DNA of 64,000 nucleotides from Auanema rhodensis (GCA_964057225.1 OZ059896.1:22564501-22628500); one strand, 5' to 3'. Shown: positions 9,479 to 23,868, counted from the first letter of the stretch. Notes: generated from the sequence alone by a model not told the origin. Made by a program: numbers and translations.

Positions 9479-12285
9479 ATTTTGAAATTTTTCGAAAAAA
9501 TTTTTGTCAAAATGTTTTTGGAAGTAATGTTGAGTGTACATGGAAACTCAACATACACTAATGCATCATTTTTCAAACGATCATAACTAATTTCTGTATT
9601 AAGCGTTTCTCAATGTAGTATAGTGCATTCGATGCGGATTTTTAAGCTGCGTCGATCTGTGTTATCAGATTTACGCTAGCTTAAAAATGCACCGAGATAT
9701 CAACTGATATAAGTTCACACTTATATCCTCAATTTTCACCCTGAAGAATTAATTTTTTCGTAGAATAACATTGTCCATCGTCTTTGCCTTGAAAAAAGAA
9801 ATCTAAAAACATCTACTTTTTGCTAAATTATTTTGAAATTTTTCGAAAAAATTTTTGTCAAAATGTTTTTGGAAGCAATGTTGAGTGTACATGGAAACTC
9901 AACATACACTAATGCATCATTTTTCAAACGATCATAACTAATTTCTGTATTAAGCGTTTCTCAATGTAGTATAGTGCATTCGATGCGGATTTTTAAGCTG
10001 CGTCGATCTGTGTTATCAGATTTGCGCTATCTTAAAATGCACCGAGATATCAATTGATATAAGTTCACACTTATATCCTCGATTTTCACCCTGAAGAATT
10101 AATTTTTTCGTTGAATAACATTGTCCATCGTCTTTGCTTTGAAAAAAGAAATCTAAAAACATCTACTTTTTGCTAAATTATTTTGAAATTTTTCGAAAAA
10201 ATTTTTGTCAAAATGTTTTTGGAAGCAATGTTGAGTGTACATGGAAACTCAACATACACTAATGCATCATTTTTCAAACGATCATAACTAATTTCTGTAT
10301 TAAGCGTTTCTCAATGTAGTATAGTGCATTCGATGCGGATTTTTAAGCTGCGTCGATCTGTGTTATCAGATTTGCGCTAGCTTAAAAATGCACCGAGATA
10401 TCAACTGATATAAGTTCACACTTATATCCTCGATTTTCACCCTGAAGAATTAATTTTTTCGTTGAATAACATTGTCCATCGTCTTTGCCTTAAAAAAAGG
10501 AATCTAAAAACATCTACTTTTTGCTAAATTATTCTGAAATTTTTCGAAAAAATTTTTGTCAAAATGTTTTTGGAAGCAATGTTGAGTGTACATGGAAACT
10601 CAACATACACTAATGCATCATTTTTCAAACGATCATAACTAATTTTTGTATTAAGCGTTTCTCAATGTAGTATAGTGCATTCGATGCGGATTTTTAAGCT
10701 GCGTCGATCTGTGTTATCAGATTTGCGCTAGCTTAAAAATGCACCGAGATATCAACTGATATAAGTTCACACTTATAGCCTCGATTTTCACCCTGAAGAA
10801 TTAATTTTTTCGTTGAATAACATTGTCCATCGTCTTTGCTTTGAAAAAAGGAATCTAAAAACATCTACTTTTTGCTAAATTATTTTGAAATTTTTCGAAA
10901 AAATTTTTGTCAAAATGTTTTTGGAAGCAATGTTGAGTGTTTATGGAAACTCAACATACACTAATGCATCATTTTTCAAACGATCATAACTAATTTCTGT
11001 ATTAAGCGTTTCTCAATGTAATATAGTGCATTCGATGCGGATTTTTAAGCTGCGTCGATCTGTGTTATCAGATTTGCGCTAGCTTAAAAATGCACCGAGA
11101 TATCAACTGATATAAGTTCACACTTATATCCTCGATTTTCACCCTGAAGAATTAATTTTTTCGTTGAATAACATTGTCCATCGTCTTTGCCTTGAAAAAA
11201 GGAATCTAAAAACATCTACTTTTTGCTAAATTATTCTGAAATTTTTCGAAAAAATTTTTGTCAAAATGTTTTTGGAAGCAATGTTGAGTGTACATGGAAA
11301 CTCAACATACACTAATGCATCATTTTTCAAACGATCATAACTAATTTCTGTATTAAGCGTTTCTCAATGTAGTATAGTGCATTCGATGCGGATTTTTAAG
11401 CTGCGTCGATCTGTGTTATCAGATTTGCGCTAGCTTAAAAATGCACCGAGATATCAACTGATATAAGTTCACACTTATAGCCTCGATTTTCACCCTGAAG
11501 AATTAATTTTTTCGTTGAATAAGATTGTCCATCGTCTTTGCTTTGAAAAAAGGAATCTAAAAACATCTACTTTTTGCTAAATTATTTTGAAATTTTTCGA
11601 AAAAATTTTTGTCAAAATGTTTTTGGAAGCAATGTTGAGTGTACATGGAAACTCAACATACACTAATGCATCATTTTTCAAACGATCATAACTAATTTCT
11701 GTATTAAGCGTTTCTCAATGTAGTATAGTGCATTCGATGCGGATTTTTAAGCTGCGTCGATCTGTGTTATCAGATTTGCGCTAGCTTAAAAATGCACCGA
11801 GATATCAACTGATATAAGTTCACACTTATATCCTCGATTTTCACCCTGAAGAATTAATTTTTTCGTTGAATAACATTGTCCATCGTCTTTGCCTTGAAAA
11901 AAGGAATCTAAAAACATCTACTTTTTGCTAAATTATTTTGAAATTTTTCGAAAAAATTTTTGTCAAAATGTTTTTGGAAGTAATGTTGAGTGTACATGGA
12001 AACTCAACATACACTAATGCATCATTTTTCAAACGATCATAACTAATTTTTGTATTAAGCGTTTCTCAATGTAGTATAGTGCATTCGATGCGGATTTTTA
12101 AGCTGCGTCGATCTGTGTTATCAGATTTGCGCTAGCTTAAAAATGCACCGAGATATCAACTGATATAAGTTCACACTTATATCCTCGATTTTCACCCTGA
12201 AGAATTAATTTTTTCGTTGAATAACATTGTCCATCGTCTTTGCCTTGAAAAAAGGAATCTAAAAACATCTACTTTTTGCTAAATT
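9479..12285. repeat. Family B 8-monomer block, second copy
   Basis: This is a tandem copy of 6672-9478 at an offset of 2807 bp. The monomers start at 9479, 9830 (350 bp), 10180, 10531, 10882, 11233, 11584 and 11935. It shares the rare GTAATATAG and AAGATTG variants with the first copy. Its last monomer has T47 and lacks the private changes seen at 9069-9312. Confidence 0.82.
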
Positions 12286-13689
12286 ATTTTGAAATTTTTC
12301 GAAAAAATTTTTGTCAAAATGTTTTTGGAAGTAATGTTGAGTGTACATGGAAACTCAACATACACTAATGCATCATTTTTCAAACGATCATAACTAATTT
12401 TTGTATTAAGCGTTTCTCAATGTAGTATAGTGCATTCGATGCGGATTTTTAAGCTGCGTCGATCTGTGTTATCAGATTTGCGCTAGCTTAAAAATGCACC
12501 GAGATATCAACTGATATAAGTTCACACTTATAGCCTCGATTTTCACCCTGAAGAATTAATTTTTTCGTTGAATAACATTGTCCATCGTCTTTGCTTTGAA
12601 AAAAGGAATCTAAAAACATCTACTTTTTGCTAAATTATTTTGAAATTTTTCGAAAAAATTTTTGTCAAAATGTTTTTGGAAGCAATGTTGAGTGTACATG
12701 GAAACTCAACATACACTAATGCATCATTTTTCAAACGATCATAACTAATTTCTGTATTAAGCGTTTCTCAATGTAGTATAGTGCATTCGATGAGGATTTT
12801 TAAGCTGCGTCGATCTGTGTTATCAGATTTGCGCTAGCTTGAAAATGCACCGAGATATCAACTGATATAAGTTCACACTTATAGCCTCGATTTTCACCCT
12901 GAAGAATTAATTTTTTCGTTGAATAACATTGTCCATCGTCTTTGCTTTGAAAAAAGGAATCTAAAAACATCTACTTTTTGCTAAATTATTTTGAAATTTT
13001 TCGAAAAAATTTTTGTCAAAATGTTTTTGGAAGCAATGTTGAGTGTTTATGGAAACTCAACATACACTAATGCATCATTTTTCAAACGATCATAACTAAT
13101 TTCTGTATTAAGCGTTTCTCAATGTAGTATAGTGCATTCGATGCGGATTTTTAAGCTGCGTCGATCTGTGTTATCAGATTTGCGCTAGCTTAAAAATGCA
13201 CCGAGATATCAACTGATATAAGTTCACACTTATATCCTCGATTTTCACCCTGAAGAATTAATTTTTTCGTTGAATAACATTGTCCATCGTCTTTGCCTTG
13301 AAAAAAGGAATCTAAAAACATCTACTTTTTGCTAAATTATTTTGAAATTTTTCGAAAAAATTTTTGTCAAAATGTTTTTGGAAGTAATGTTGAGTGTACA
13401 TGGAAACTCAACATACACTAATGCATCATTTTTCAAACGATCATAACTAATTTCTGTATTAAGCGTTTCTCAATGTAGTATAGTGCATTCGATGCGGATT
13501 TTTAAGCTGCGTCGATCTATGTTATCAGATTTGCGCTAGCTTGAAAATGCACCGAGATATCAACTGATATAAGTTCACACTTATAGCCTCGATTTTCACC
13601 CTGAAGAATTAATTTTTTCGTTGAATAACATTGTCCATCGTCTTTGCCTTGAAAAAAGGAATCTGAAAACATCTACTTTTTGCTAAATT
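12286..13689. repeat. Family B 4-monomer HOR (B4-B5-B2-B6), copy 1
   Basis: Order: B4 (12286), B5 (12637, with the rare GATGAGG), B2 with T60/T61 (12988), B6 (13339, with GATCTATG and AATCTGAAAAC); 1404 bp. The next 1404 bp repeat the order and the rare variants. Confidence 0.84.
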
Positions 13690-15093
13690 ATTTTGAAATT
13701 TTTCGAAAAAATTTTTGTCAAAATGTTTTTGGAAGTAATGTTGAGTGTACATGGAAACTCAACATACACTAATGCATCATTTTTCAAACGATCATAACTA
13801 ATTTTTGTATTAAGCGTTTCTCAATGTAGTATAGTGCATTCGATGCGGATTTTTAAGCTGCGTCGATCTGTGTTATCAGATTTGCGCTAGCTTAAAAATG
13901 CACCGAGATATCAACTGATATAAGTTCACACTTATAGCCTCGATTTTCACCCTGAAGAATTAATTTTTTCGTTGAATAACATTGTCCATCGTCTTTGCTT
14001 TGAAAAAAGGAATCTAAAAACATCTACTTTTTGCTAAATTATCTTGAAATTTTTCGAAAAAATTTTTGTCAAAATGTTTTTGGAAGCAATGTTGAGTGTA
14101 CATGGAAACTCAACATACACTAATGCATCATTTTTCAAACGATCATAACTAATTTCTGTATTAAGCGTTTCTCAATGTAGTATAGTGCATTCGATGAGGA
14201 TTTTTAAGCTGCGTCGATCTGTGTTATCAGATTTGCGCTAGCTTGAAAATGCACCGAGATATCAACTGATATAAGTTCACACTTATAGCCTCGATTTTCA
14301 CCCTGAAGAATTAATTTTTTCGTTGAATAACATTGTCCATCGTCTTTGCTTTGAAAAAAGGAATCTAAAAACATCTACTTTTTGCTAAATTATTTTGAAA
14401 TTTTTCGAAAAAATTTTTGTCAAAATGTTTTTGGAAGCAATGTTGAGTGTTTATGGAAACTCAACATACACTAATGCATCATTTTTCAAACGATCATAAC
14501 TAATTTCTGTATTAAGCGTTTCTCAATGTAGTATAGTGCATTCGATGCGGATTTTTAAGCTGCGTCGATCTGTGTTATCAGATTTGCGCTAGCTTAAAAA
14601 TGCACCGAGATATCAACTGATATAAGTTCACACTTATATCCTCGATTTTCACCCTGAAGAATTAATTTTTTCGTTGAATAACATTGTCCATCGTCTTTGC
14701 CTTGAAAAAAGGAATCTAAAAACATCTACTTTTTGCTAAATTATTTTGAAATTTTTCGAAAAAATTTTTGTCAAAATGTTTTTGGAAGTAATGTTGAGTG
14801 TACATGGAAACTCAACATACACTAATGCATCATTTTTCAAACGATCATAACTAATTTCTGTATTAAGCGTTTCTCAATGTAGTATAGTGCATTCGATGCG
14901 GATTTTTAAGCTGCGTCGATCTATGTTATCAGATTTGCGCTAGCTTGAAAATGCACCGAGATATCAACTGATATAAGTTCACACTTATAGCCTCGATTTT
15001 CACCCTGAAGAATTAATTTTTTCGTTGAATAACATTGTCCATCGTCTTTGCCTTGAAAAAAGGAATCTGAAAACATCTACTTTTTGCTAAATT
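13690..15093. repeat. Family B 4-monomer HOR, copy 2
   Basis: Order B4 (13690), B5 (14041), B2 (14392), B6 (14743). GATGAGG, GATCTATG and AATCTGAAAAC are all shared with copy 1 at an offset of 1404 bp. The B5 copy has C3 (ATCTTG), unlike copy 1. Confidence 0.84.
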
Positions 15094-16497
15094 ATTTTGA
15101 AATTTTTCGAAAAAATTTTTGTCAAAATGTTTTTGGAAGTAATGTTGAGTGTACATGGAAACTCAACATACACTAATGCATCATTTTTCAAACGATCATA
15201 ACTAATTTTTGTATTAAGCGTTTCTCAATGTAGTATAGTGCATTCGATGCGGATTTTTAAGCTGCGTCGATCTGTGTTATCAGATTTGCGCTAGCTTAAA
15301 AATGCACCGAGATATCAACTGATATAAGTTCACACTTATAGCCTCGATTTTCACCCTGAAGAATTAATTTTTTCGTTGAATAACATTGTCCATCGTCTTT
15401 GCTTTGAAAAAAGGAATCTAAAAACATCTACTTTTTGCTAAATTATTTTGAAATTTTTCGAAAAAATTTTTGTCAAAATGTTTTTGGAAGCAATGTTGAG
15501 TGTACATGGAAACTCAACATACACTAATGCATCATTTTTCAAACGATCATAACTAATTTCTGTATTAAGCGTTTCTCAATGTAGTATAGTGCATTCGATG
15601 CGGATTTTTAAGCTGCGTCGATCTGTGTTATCAGATTTGCGCTAGCTTGAAAATGCACCGAGATATCAACTGATATAAGTTCACACTTATAGCCTCGATT
15701 TTCACCCTGAAGAATTAATTTTTTCGTTGAATAACATTGTCCATCGTCTTTGCTTTGAAAAAAGGAATCTAAAAACATCTACTTTTTGCTAAATTATTTT
15801 GAAATTTTTCGAAAAAATTTTTGTCAAAATGTTTTTGGAAGCAATGTTGAGTGTTTATGGAAACTCAACATACACTAATGCATCATTTTTCAAACGATCA
15901 TAACTAATTTCTGTATTAAGCGTTTCTCAATGTAGTATAGTGCATTCGATGCGGATTTTTAAGCTGCGTCGATCTGTGTTATCAGATTTGCGCTAGCTTA
16001 AAAATGCACCGAGATATCAACTGATATAAGTTCACACTTATATCCTCGATTTTCACCCTGAAGAATTAATTTTTTCGTTGAATAACATTGTCCATCGTCT
16101 TTGCCTTGAAAAAAGGAATCTAAAAACATCTACTTTTTGCTAAATTATTTTGAAATTTTTCGAAAAAATTTTTGTCAAAATGTTTTTGGAAGTAATGTTG
16201 AGTGTACATGGAAACTCAACATACACTAATGCATCATTTTTCAAACGATCATAACTAATTTCTGTATTAAGCGTTTCTCAATGTAGTATAGTGCATTCGA
16301 TGCGGATGTTTAAGCTGCGTCGATCTGTGTTATCAGATTTGCGCTAGCTTAAAAATGCACCGAGATATCAACTGATATAAGTTCACACTTATATCCTCGA
16401 TTTTCACCCTGAAGAATTAATTTTTTCGTTGAATAACATTGTCCATCGTCTTTGCCTTAAAAAAAGGAATCTAAAAACATCTACTTTTTGCTAAATT
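15094..16497. repeat. Family B 4-monomer HOR, copy 3, altered last monomer
   Basis: Order B4 (15094), B5 (15445, without GATGAGG), B2 (15796), then B3 with a 7-A run (16147) in place of B6. The B3 copy carries GCGGATGTTTAAG, a rare change that recurs at 53709-54059 and 58974-59324. Confidence 0.8.
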
Positions 16498-18603
16498 ATT
16501 CTGAAATTTTTCGAAAAAATTTTTGTCAAAATGTTTTTGGAAGCAATGTTGAGTGTACATGGAAACTCAACATACACTAATGCATCATTTTTCAAACGAT
16601 CATAACTAATTTTTGTATTAAGCGTTTCTCAATGTAGTATAGTGCATTCGATGCGGATTTTTAAGCTGCGTCGATCTGTGTTATCAGATTTGCGCTAGCT
16701 TAAAAATGCACCGAGATATCAACTGATATAAGTTCACACTTATAGCCTCGATTTTCACCCTGAAGAATTAATTTTTTCGTTGAATAACATTGTCCATCGT
16801 CTTTGCTTTGAAAAAAGGAATCTAAAAACATCTACTTTTTGCTAAATTATTTTGAAATTTTTCGAAAAAATTTTTGTCAAAATGTTTTTGGAAGCAATGT
16901 TGAGTGTTTATGGAAACTCAACATACACTAATGCATCATTTTTCAAACGATCATAACTAATTTCTGTATTAAGCGTTTCTCAATGTAGTATAGTGCATTC
17001 GATGCGGATTTTTAAGCTGCGTCGATCTGTGTTATCAGATTTGCGCTAGCTTAAAAATGCACCGAGATATCAACTGATATAAGTTCACACTTATATCCTC
17101 GATTTTCACCCTGAAGAATTAATTTTTTCGTTGAATAACATTGTCCATCGTCTTTGCCTTGAAAAAAAGAATCTAAAAACATCTACTTTTTGCTAAATTA
17201 TTTTGAAATTTTTCGAAAAAATTTTTGTCAAAATGTTTTTGGAAGTAATGTTGAGTGTACATGGAAACTCAACATACACTAATGCATCATTTTTCAAACG
17301 ATCATAACTAATTTCTGTATTAAGCGTTTCTCAATGTAGTATAGTGCATTCGATGCGGATTTTTAAGCTGCGTCGATCTGTGTTATCAGATTTGCGCTAG
17401 CTTAAAAATGCACCGAGATATCAACTGATATAAGTTCACACTTATATCCTCGATTTTCACCCTGAAGAATTAATTTTTTCGTTGAATAACATTGTCCATC
17501 GTCTTTGCCTTAAAAAAAGGAATCTAAAAACATCTACTTTTTGCTAAATTATTCTGAAATTTTTCGAAAAAATTTTTGTCAAAATGTTTTTGGAAGCAAT
17601 GTTGAGTGTACATGGAAACTCAACATACACTAATGCATCATTTTTCAAACGATCATAACTAATTTTTGTATTAAGCGTTTCTCAATGTAGTATAGTGCAT
17701 TCGATGCGGATTTTTAAGCTGCGTCGATCTGTGTTATCAGATTTGCGCTAGCTTAAAAATGCACCGAGATATCAACTGATATAAGTTCACACTTATAGCC
17801 TCGATTTTCACCCTGAAGAATTAATTTTTTCGTTGAATAACATTGTCCATCGTCTTTGCTTTGAAAAAAGGAATCTAAAAACATCTACTTTTTGCTAAAT
17901 TATTTTGAAATTTTTCGAAAAAATTTTTGTCAAAATGTTTTTGGAAGCAATGTTGAGTGTACATGGAAACTCAACATACACTAATGCATCATTTTTCAAA
18001 CGATCATAACTAATTTCTGTATTAAGCGTTTCTCAATGTAGTATAGTGCATTCGATGCGGATTTTTAAGCTGCGTCGATCTGTGTTATCAGATTTGCGCT
18101 AGCTTAAAAATGCACCGAGATATCAACTGATATAAGTTCACACTTATATCCTCGATTTTCACCCTGAAGAATTAATTTTTTCGTTGAATAACATTGTCCA
18201 TCGTCTTTGCCTTGAAAAAAGGAATCTAAAAACATCTACTTTTTGCTAAATTATTTTGAAATTTTTCGAAAAAATTTTTGTCAAAATGTTTTTGGAAGTA
18301 ATGTTGAGTGTACATGGAAACTCAACATACACTAATGCATCATTTTTCAAACGATCATAACTAATTTTTGTATTAAGCGTTTCTCAATGTAGTATAGTGC
18401 ATTCGATGCGGATTTTTAAGCTGCGTCGATCTGTGTTATCAGATTTGCGCTAGCTTAAAAATGCACCGAGATATCAACTGATATAAGTTCACACTTATAT
18501 CCTCGATTTTCACCCTGAAGAATTAATTTTTTCGTTGAATAACATTGTCCATCGTCTTTGCCTTAAAAAAAGGAATCTAAAAACATCTACTTTTTGCTAA
18601 ATT
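16498..18603. repeat. Family B 6-monomer HOR, copy 1
   Basis: Order: B1 (16498), B2 with T60/T61 and GAAAAAAAGAATC (16849), B3 C116 7-A (17200), B1 (17551), plain B2 (17902), B3 T116 7-A (18253). It is two 3-monomer B1-B2-B3 cycles that differ at the loop and at offset 116. Confidence 0.84.
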
Positions 18604-20709
18604 ATTCTGAAATTTTTCGAAAAAATTTTTGTCAAAATGTTTTTGGAAGCAATGTTGAGTGTACATGGAAACTCAACATACACTAATGCATCATTTTTCA
18701 AACGATCATAACTAATTTTTGTATTAAGCGTTTCTCAATGTAGTATAGTGCATTCGATGCGGATTTTTAAGCTGCGTCGATCTGTGTTATCAGATTTGCG
18801 CTAGCTTAAAAATGCACCGAGATATCAACTGATATAAGTTCACACTTATAGCCTCGATTTTCACCCTGAAGAATTAATTTTTTCGTTGAATAACATTGTC
18901 CATCGTCTTTGCTTTGAAAAAAGGAATCTAAAAACATCTACTTTTTGCTAAATTATTTTGAAATTTTTCGAAAAAATTTTTGTCAAAATGTTTTTGGAAG
19001 CAATGTTGAGTGTTTATGGAAACTCAACATACACTAATGCATCATTTTTCAAACGATCATAACTAATTTCTGTATTAAGCGTTTCTCAATGTAGTATAGT
19101 GCATTCGATGCGGATTTTTAAGCTGCGTCGATCTGTGTTATCAGATTTGCGCTAGCTTAAAAATGCACCGAGATATCAACTGATATAAGTTCACACTTAT
19201 ATCCTCGATTTTCACCCTGAAGAATTAATTTTTTCGTTGAATAACATTGTCCATCGTCTTTGCCTTGAAAAAAAGAATCTAAAAACATCTACTTTTTGCT
19301 AAATTATTTTGAAATTTTTCGAAAAAATTTTTGTCAAAATGTTTTTGGAAGTAATGTTGAGTGTACATGGAAACTCAACATACACTAATGCATCATTTTT
19401 CAAACGATCATAACTAATTTCTGTATTAAGCGTTTCTCAATGTAGTATAGTGCATTCGATGCGGATTTTTAAGCTGCGTCGATCTGTGTTATCAGATTTG
19501 CGCTAGCTTAAAAATGCACCGAGATATCAACTGATATAAGTTCACACTTATATCCTCGATTTTCACCCTGAAGAATTAATTTTTTCGTTGAATAACATTG
19601 TCCATCGTCTTTGCCTTAAAAAAAGGAATCTAAAAACATCTACTTTTTGCTAAATTATTCTGAAATTTTTCGAAAAAATTTTTGTCAAAATGTTTTTGGA
19701 AGCAATGTTGAGTGTACATGGAAACTCAACATACACTAATGCATCATTTTTCAAACGATCATAACTAATTTTTGTATTAAGCGTTTCTCAATGTAGTATA
19801 GTGCATTCGATGCGGATTTTTAAGCTGCGTCGATCTGTGTTATCAGATTTGCGCTAGCTTAAAAATGCACCGAGATATCAACTGATATAAGTTCACACTT
19901 ATAGCCTCGATTTTCACCCTGAAGAATTAATTTTTTCGTTGAATAACATTGTCCATCGTCTTTGCTTTGAAAAAAGGAATCTAAAAACATCTACTTTTTG
20001 CTAAATTATTTTGAAATTTTTCGAAAAAATTTTTGTCAAAATGTTTTTGGAAGCAATGTTGAGTGTACATGGAAACTCAACATACACTAATGCATCATTT
20101 TTCAAACGATCATAACTAATTTCTGTATTAAGCGTTTCTCAATGTAGTATAGTGCATTCGATGCGGATTTTTAAGCTGCGTCGATCTGTGTTATCAGATT
20201 TGCGCTAGCTTAAAAATGCACCGAGATATCAACTGATATAAGTTCACACTTATATCCTCGATTTTCACCCTGAAGAATTAATTTTTTCGTTGAATAACAT
20301 TGTCCATCGTCTTTGCCTTGAAAAAAGGAATCTAAAAACATCTACTTTTTGCTAAATTATTTTGAAATTTTTCGAAAAAATTTTTGTCAAAATGTTTTTG
20401 GAAGTAATGTTGAGTGTACATGGAAACTCAACATACACTAATGCATCATTTTTCAAACGATCATAACTAATTTTTGTATTAAGCGTTTCTCAATGTAGTA
20501 TAGTGCATTCGATGCGGATTTTTAAGCTGCGTCGATCTGTGTTATCAGATTTGCGCTAGCTTAAAAATGCACCGAGATATCAACTGATATAAGTTCACAC
20601 TTATATCCTCGATTTTCACCCTGAAGAATTAATTTTTTCGTTGAATAACATTGTCCATCGTCTTTGCCTTAAAAAAAGGAATCTAAAAACATCTACTTTT
20701 TGCTAAATT
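18604..20709. repeat. Family B 6-monomer HOR, copy 2
   Basis: This repeats the six monomers of 16498-18603 at exactly 2106 bp, including the rare GAAAAAAAGAATC in the second monomer (18955). I saw no consistent difference between the copies, so this looks like a recent tandem duplication. Confidence 0.84.
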
Positions 20710-23166
20710 ATTCTGAAATTTTTCGAAAAAATTTTTGTCAAAATGTTTTTGGAAGCAATGTTGAGTGTACATGGAAACTCAACATACACTAATGCATCAT
20801 TTTTCAAACGATCATAACTAATTTTTGTATTAAGCGTTTCTCAATGTAGTATAGTGCATTCGATGCGGATTTTTAAGCTGCGTCGATCTGTGTTATCAGA
20901 TTTGCGCTAGCTTAAAAATGCACCGAGATATCAACTGATATAAGTTCACACTTATAGCCTCGATTTTCACCCTGAAGAATTAATTTTTTCGTTGAATAAC
21001 ATTGTCCATCGTCTTTGCTTTGAAAAAAGGAATCTAAAAACATCTACTTTTTGCTAAATTATTTTGAAATTTTTCGAAAAAATTTTTGTCAAAATGTTTT
21101 TGGAAGCAATGTTGAGTGTACATGGAAACTCAACATACACTAATGCATCATTTTTCAAACGATCATAACTAATTTCTGTATTAAGCGTTTCTCAATGTAG
21201 TATAGTGCATTCGATGCGGATTTTTAAGCTGCGTCGATCTGTGTTATCAGATTTGCGCTAGCTTAAAAATGCACCGAGATATCAACTGATATATGTTCAC
21301 ACTTATATCCTCGATTTTCACCCTGAAGAATTAATTTTTTCGTTGAATAACATTGTCCATCGTCTTTGCCTTGAAAAAAGGAATCTAAAAACATCTACTT
21401 TTTGCTAAATTATTTTGAAATTTTTCGAAAAAATTTTTGTCAAAATGTTTTTGGAAGTAATGTTGAGTGTACATGGAAACTCAACATACACTAATGCATC
21501 ATTTTTCAAACGATCATAACTAATTTTTGTATTAAGCGTTTCTCAATGTAGTATAGTGCATTCGATGCGGATTTTTAAGCTGCGTCGATCTGTGTTATCA
21601 GATTTGCGCTAGCTTAAAAATGCACCGAGATATCAACTGATATAAGTTCACACTTATATCCTCGATTTTCACCCTGAAGAATTAATTTTTTCGTTGAATA
21701 ACATTGTCCATCGTCTTTGCCTTGAAAAAAGGAATCTAAAAACATCTACTTTTTGCTAAATTATTTTGAAATTTTTCGAAAAAATTTTTGTCAAAATGTT
21801 TTTGGAAGTAATGTTGAGTGTACATGGAAACTCAACATACACTAATGCATCATTTTTCAAACGATCATAACTAATTTTTGTATTAAGCGTTTCTCAATGT
21901 AGTATAGTGCATTCGATGCGGATTTTTAAGCTGCGTCGATCTGTGTTATCAGATTTGCGCTAGCTTAAAAATGCACCGAGATATCAACTGATATAAGTTC
22001 ACACTTATAGCCTCGATTTTCACCCTGAAGAATTAATTTTTTCGTTGAATAACATTGTCCATCGTCTTTGCTTTGAAAAAAGGAATCTAAAAACATCTAC
22101 TTTTTGCTAAATTATTTTGAAATTTTTCGAAAAAATTTTTGTCAAAATGTTTTTGGAAGCAATGTTGAGTGTACATGGAAACTCAACATACACTAATGCA
22201 TCATTTTTCAAACGATCATAACTAATTTCTGTATTAAGCGTTTTTCAATGTAGTATAGTGCATTCGATGCGGATTTTTAAGCTGCGTCGATCTGTGTTAT
22301 CAGATTTGCGCTAGCTTGAAAATGCACCGAGATATCAACTGATATAAGTTCACACTTATAGCCTCGATTTTCACCCTGAAGAATTAATTTTTTCGTTGAA
22401 TAACATTGTCCATCGTCTTTGCTTTGAAAAAAGGAATCTAAAAACATCTACTTTTTGCTAAATTATTTTGAAATTTTTCGAAAAAATTTTTGTCAAAATG
22501 TTTTTGGAAGCAATGTTGAGTGTTTATGGAAACTCAACATACACTAATGCATCATTTTTCAAACGATCATAACTAATTTCTGTATTAAGCGTTTCTCAAT
22601 GTAGTATAGTGCATTCGATGCGGATTTTTAAGCTGCGTCGATCTGTGTTATCAGATTTGCGCTAGCTTAAAAATGCACCGAGATATCAACTGATATAAGT
22701 TCACACTTATATCCTCGATTTTCACCCTGAAGAATTAATTTTTTCGTTGAATAACATTGTCCATCGTCTTTGCTTTGAAAAAAGGAATCTAAAAACATCT
22801 ACTTTTTGCTAAATTATTTTGAAATTTTTCGAAAAAATTTTTGTCAAAATGTTTTTGGAAGCAATGTTGAGTGTACATGGAAACTCAACATACACTAATG
22901 CATCATTTTTCAAACGATCATAACTAATTTCTGTATTAAGCGTTTCTCAATGTAGTATAGTGCATTCGATGCGGATTTTTAAGCTGCGTCGATCTGTGTT
23001 ATCAGATTTGCGCTAGCTTAAAAATGCACCGAGATATCAACTGATATAAGTTCACACTTATATCCTCGATTTTCACCCTGAAGAATTAATTTTTTCGTTG
23101 AATAACATTGTCCATCGTCTTTGCCTTGAAAAAAGGAATCTAAAAACATCTACTTTTTGCTAAATT
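20710..23166. repeat. Family B 7-monomer stretch
   Basis: Order: B1 (20710), plain B2 (21061, private ATATATGTTC), B3 (21412), B4 (21763), B5 (22114, private GTTTTTCAATG), B2 with T60/T61 and T310 (22465), plain B2 (22816). The path B1-B2-B3-B4-B5-B2 also appears at 48093-50198, so it may be the underlying family B cycle. Confidence 0.76.
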
Positions 23167-23517
23167 ATTTTGAAATTTTTCGAAAAAATTTTTGTCAAAA
23201 TGTTTTTGGAAGTAATGTTGAGTGTACATGGAAACTCAACATACACTAATGCATCATTTTTCAAACGATCATAACTAATTTCTGTATTAAGCGTTTCTCA
23301 ATGTAGTATAGTGCATTCGATGCGGATTTTTAAGCTGCGTCGATCTGTGTTATCAGATTTGCGCTAGCTTAAAAATGCACCGAGATATCAACTGATATAA
23401 GTTCACACTTATATCCTCGATTTTCACCCTGAAGAATTAATTTTTTCGTAGAATAACATTGTCCATCGTCTTTGCCTTGAAAAAAGGAATCTAAAAACAT
23501 CTACTTTTTGCTAAATT
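23167..23517. repeat. Hybrid monomer at the B-to-A junction
   Basis: The first part is family B (T47, C116, G253). The end is family A (A284, CGTAG). The switch lies between about 23420 and 23449. It joins the first family B block to the second family A block. Confidence 0.8.
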
Positions 23518-23868
23518 ATTTTGAAATTTTTCGAAAAAATTTTTGTCAAAATGTTTTTGGAAGCAATGTTGAGTGTACATGGAAACTCAACATACACTAA
23601 TGCATCATTTTTCAAACGATCATAACTAATTTTTTCATTAAGCGTTTCTCAATGTAGTATAGTGCATTCGATGCGGATTTTTAAGCTGCGTCGATCTGTG
23701 TTATCAGATTTGCGCTAGCTTAAAAATGCACCGAGATATCAACTGATATAAGTTCACACTTATATCCTCAATTTTCACCCTGAAGAATTAATTTTTTCGT
23801 AGAATAACATTGTCCATCGTCTTTGCCTTGAAAAAAGGAATCTAAAAACATCTACTTTTTGCTAAATT
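23518..23868. repeat. Isolated A6 monomer before the second family A block
   Basis: It has T118/C119, A253 and A284, but not G23. It precedes the A1 monomer at 23869, as A6 does in complete units, so it is probably the remnant of a truncated unit. Confidence 0.75.
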
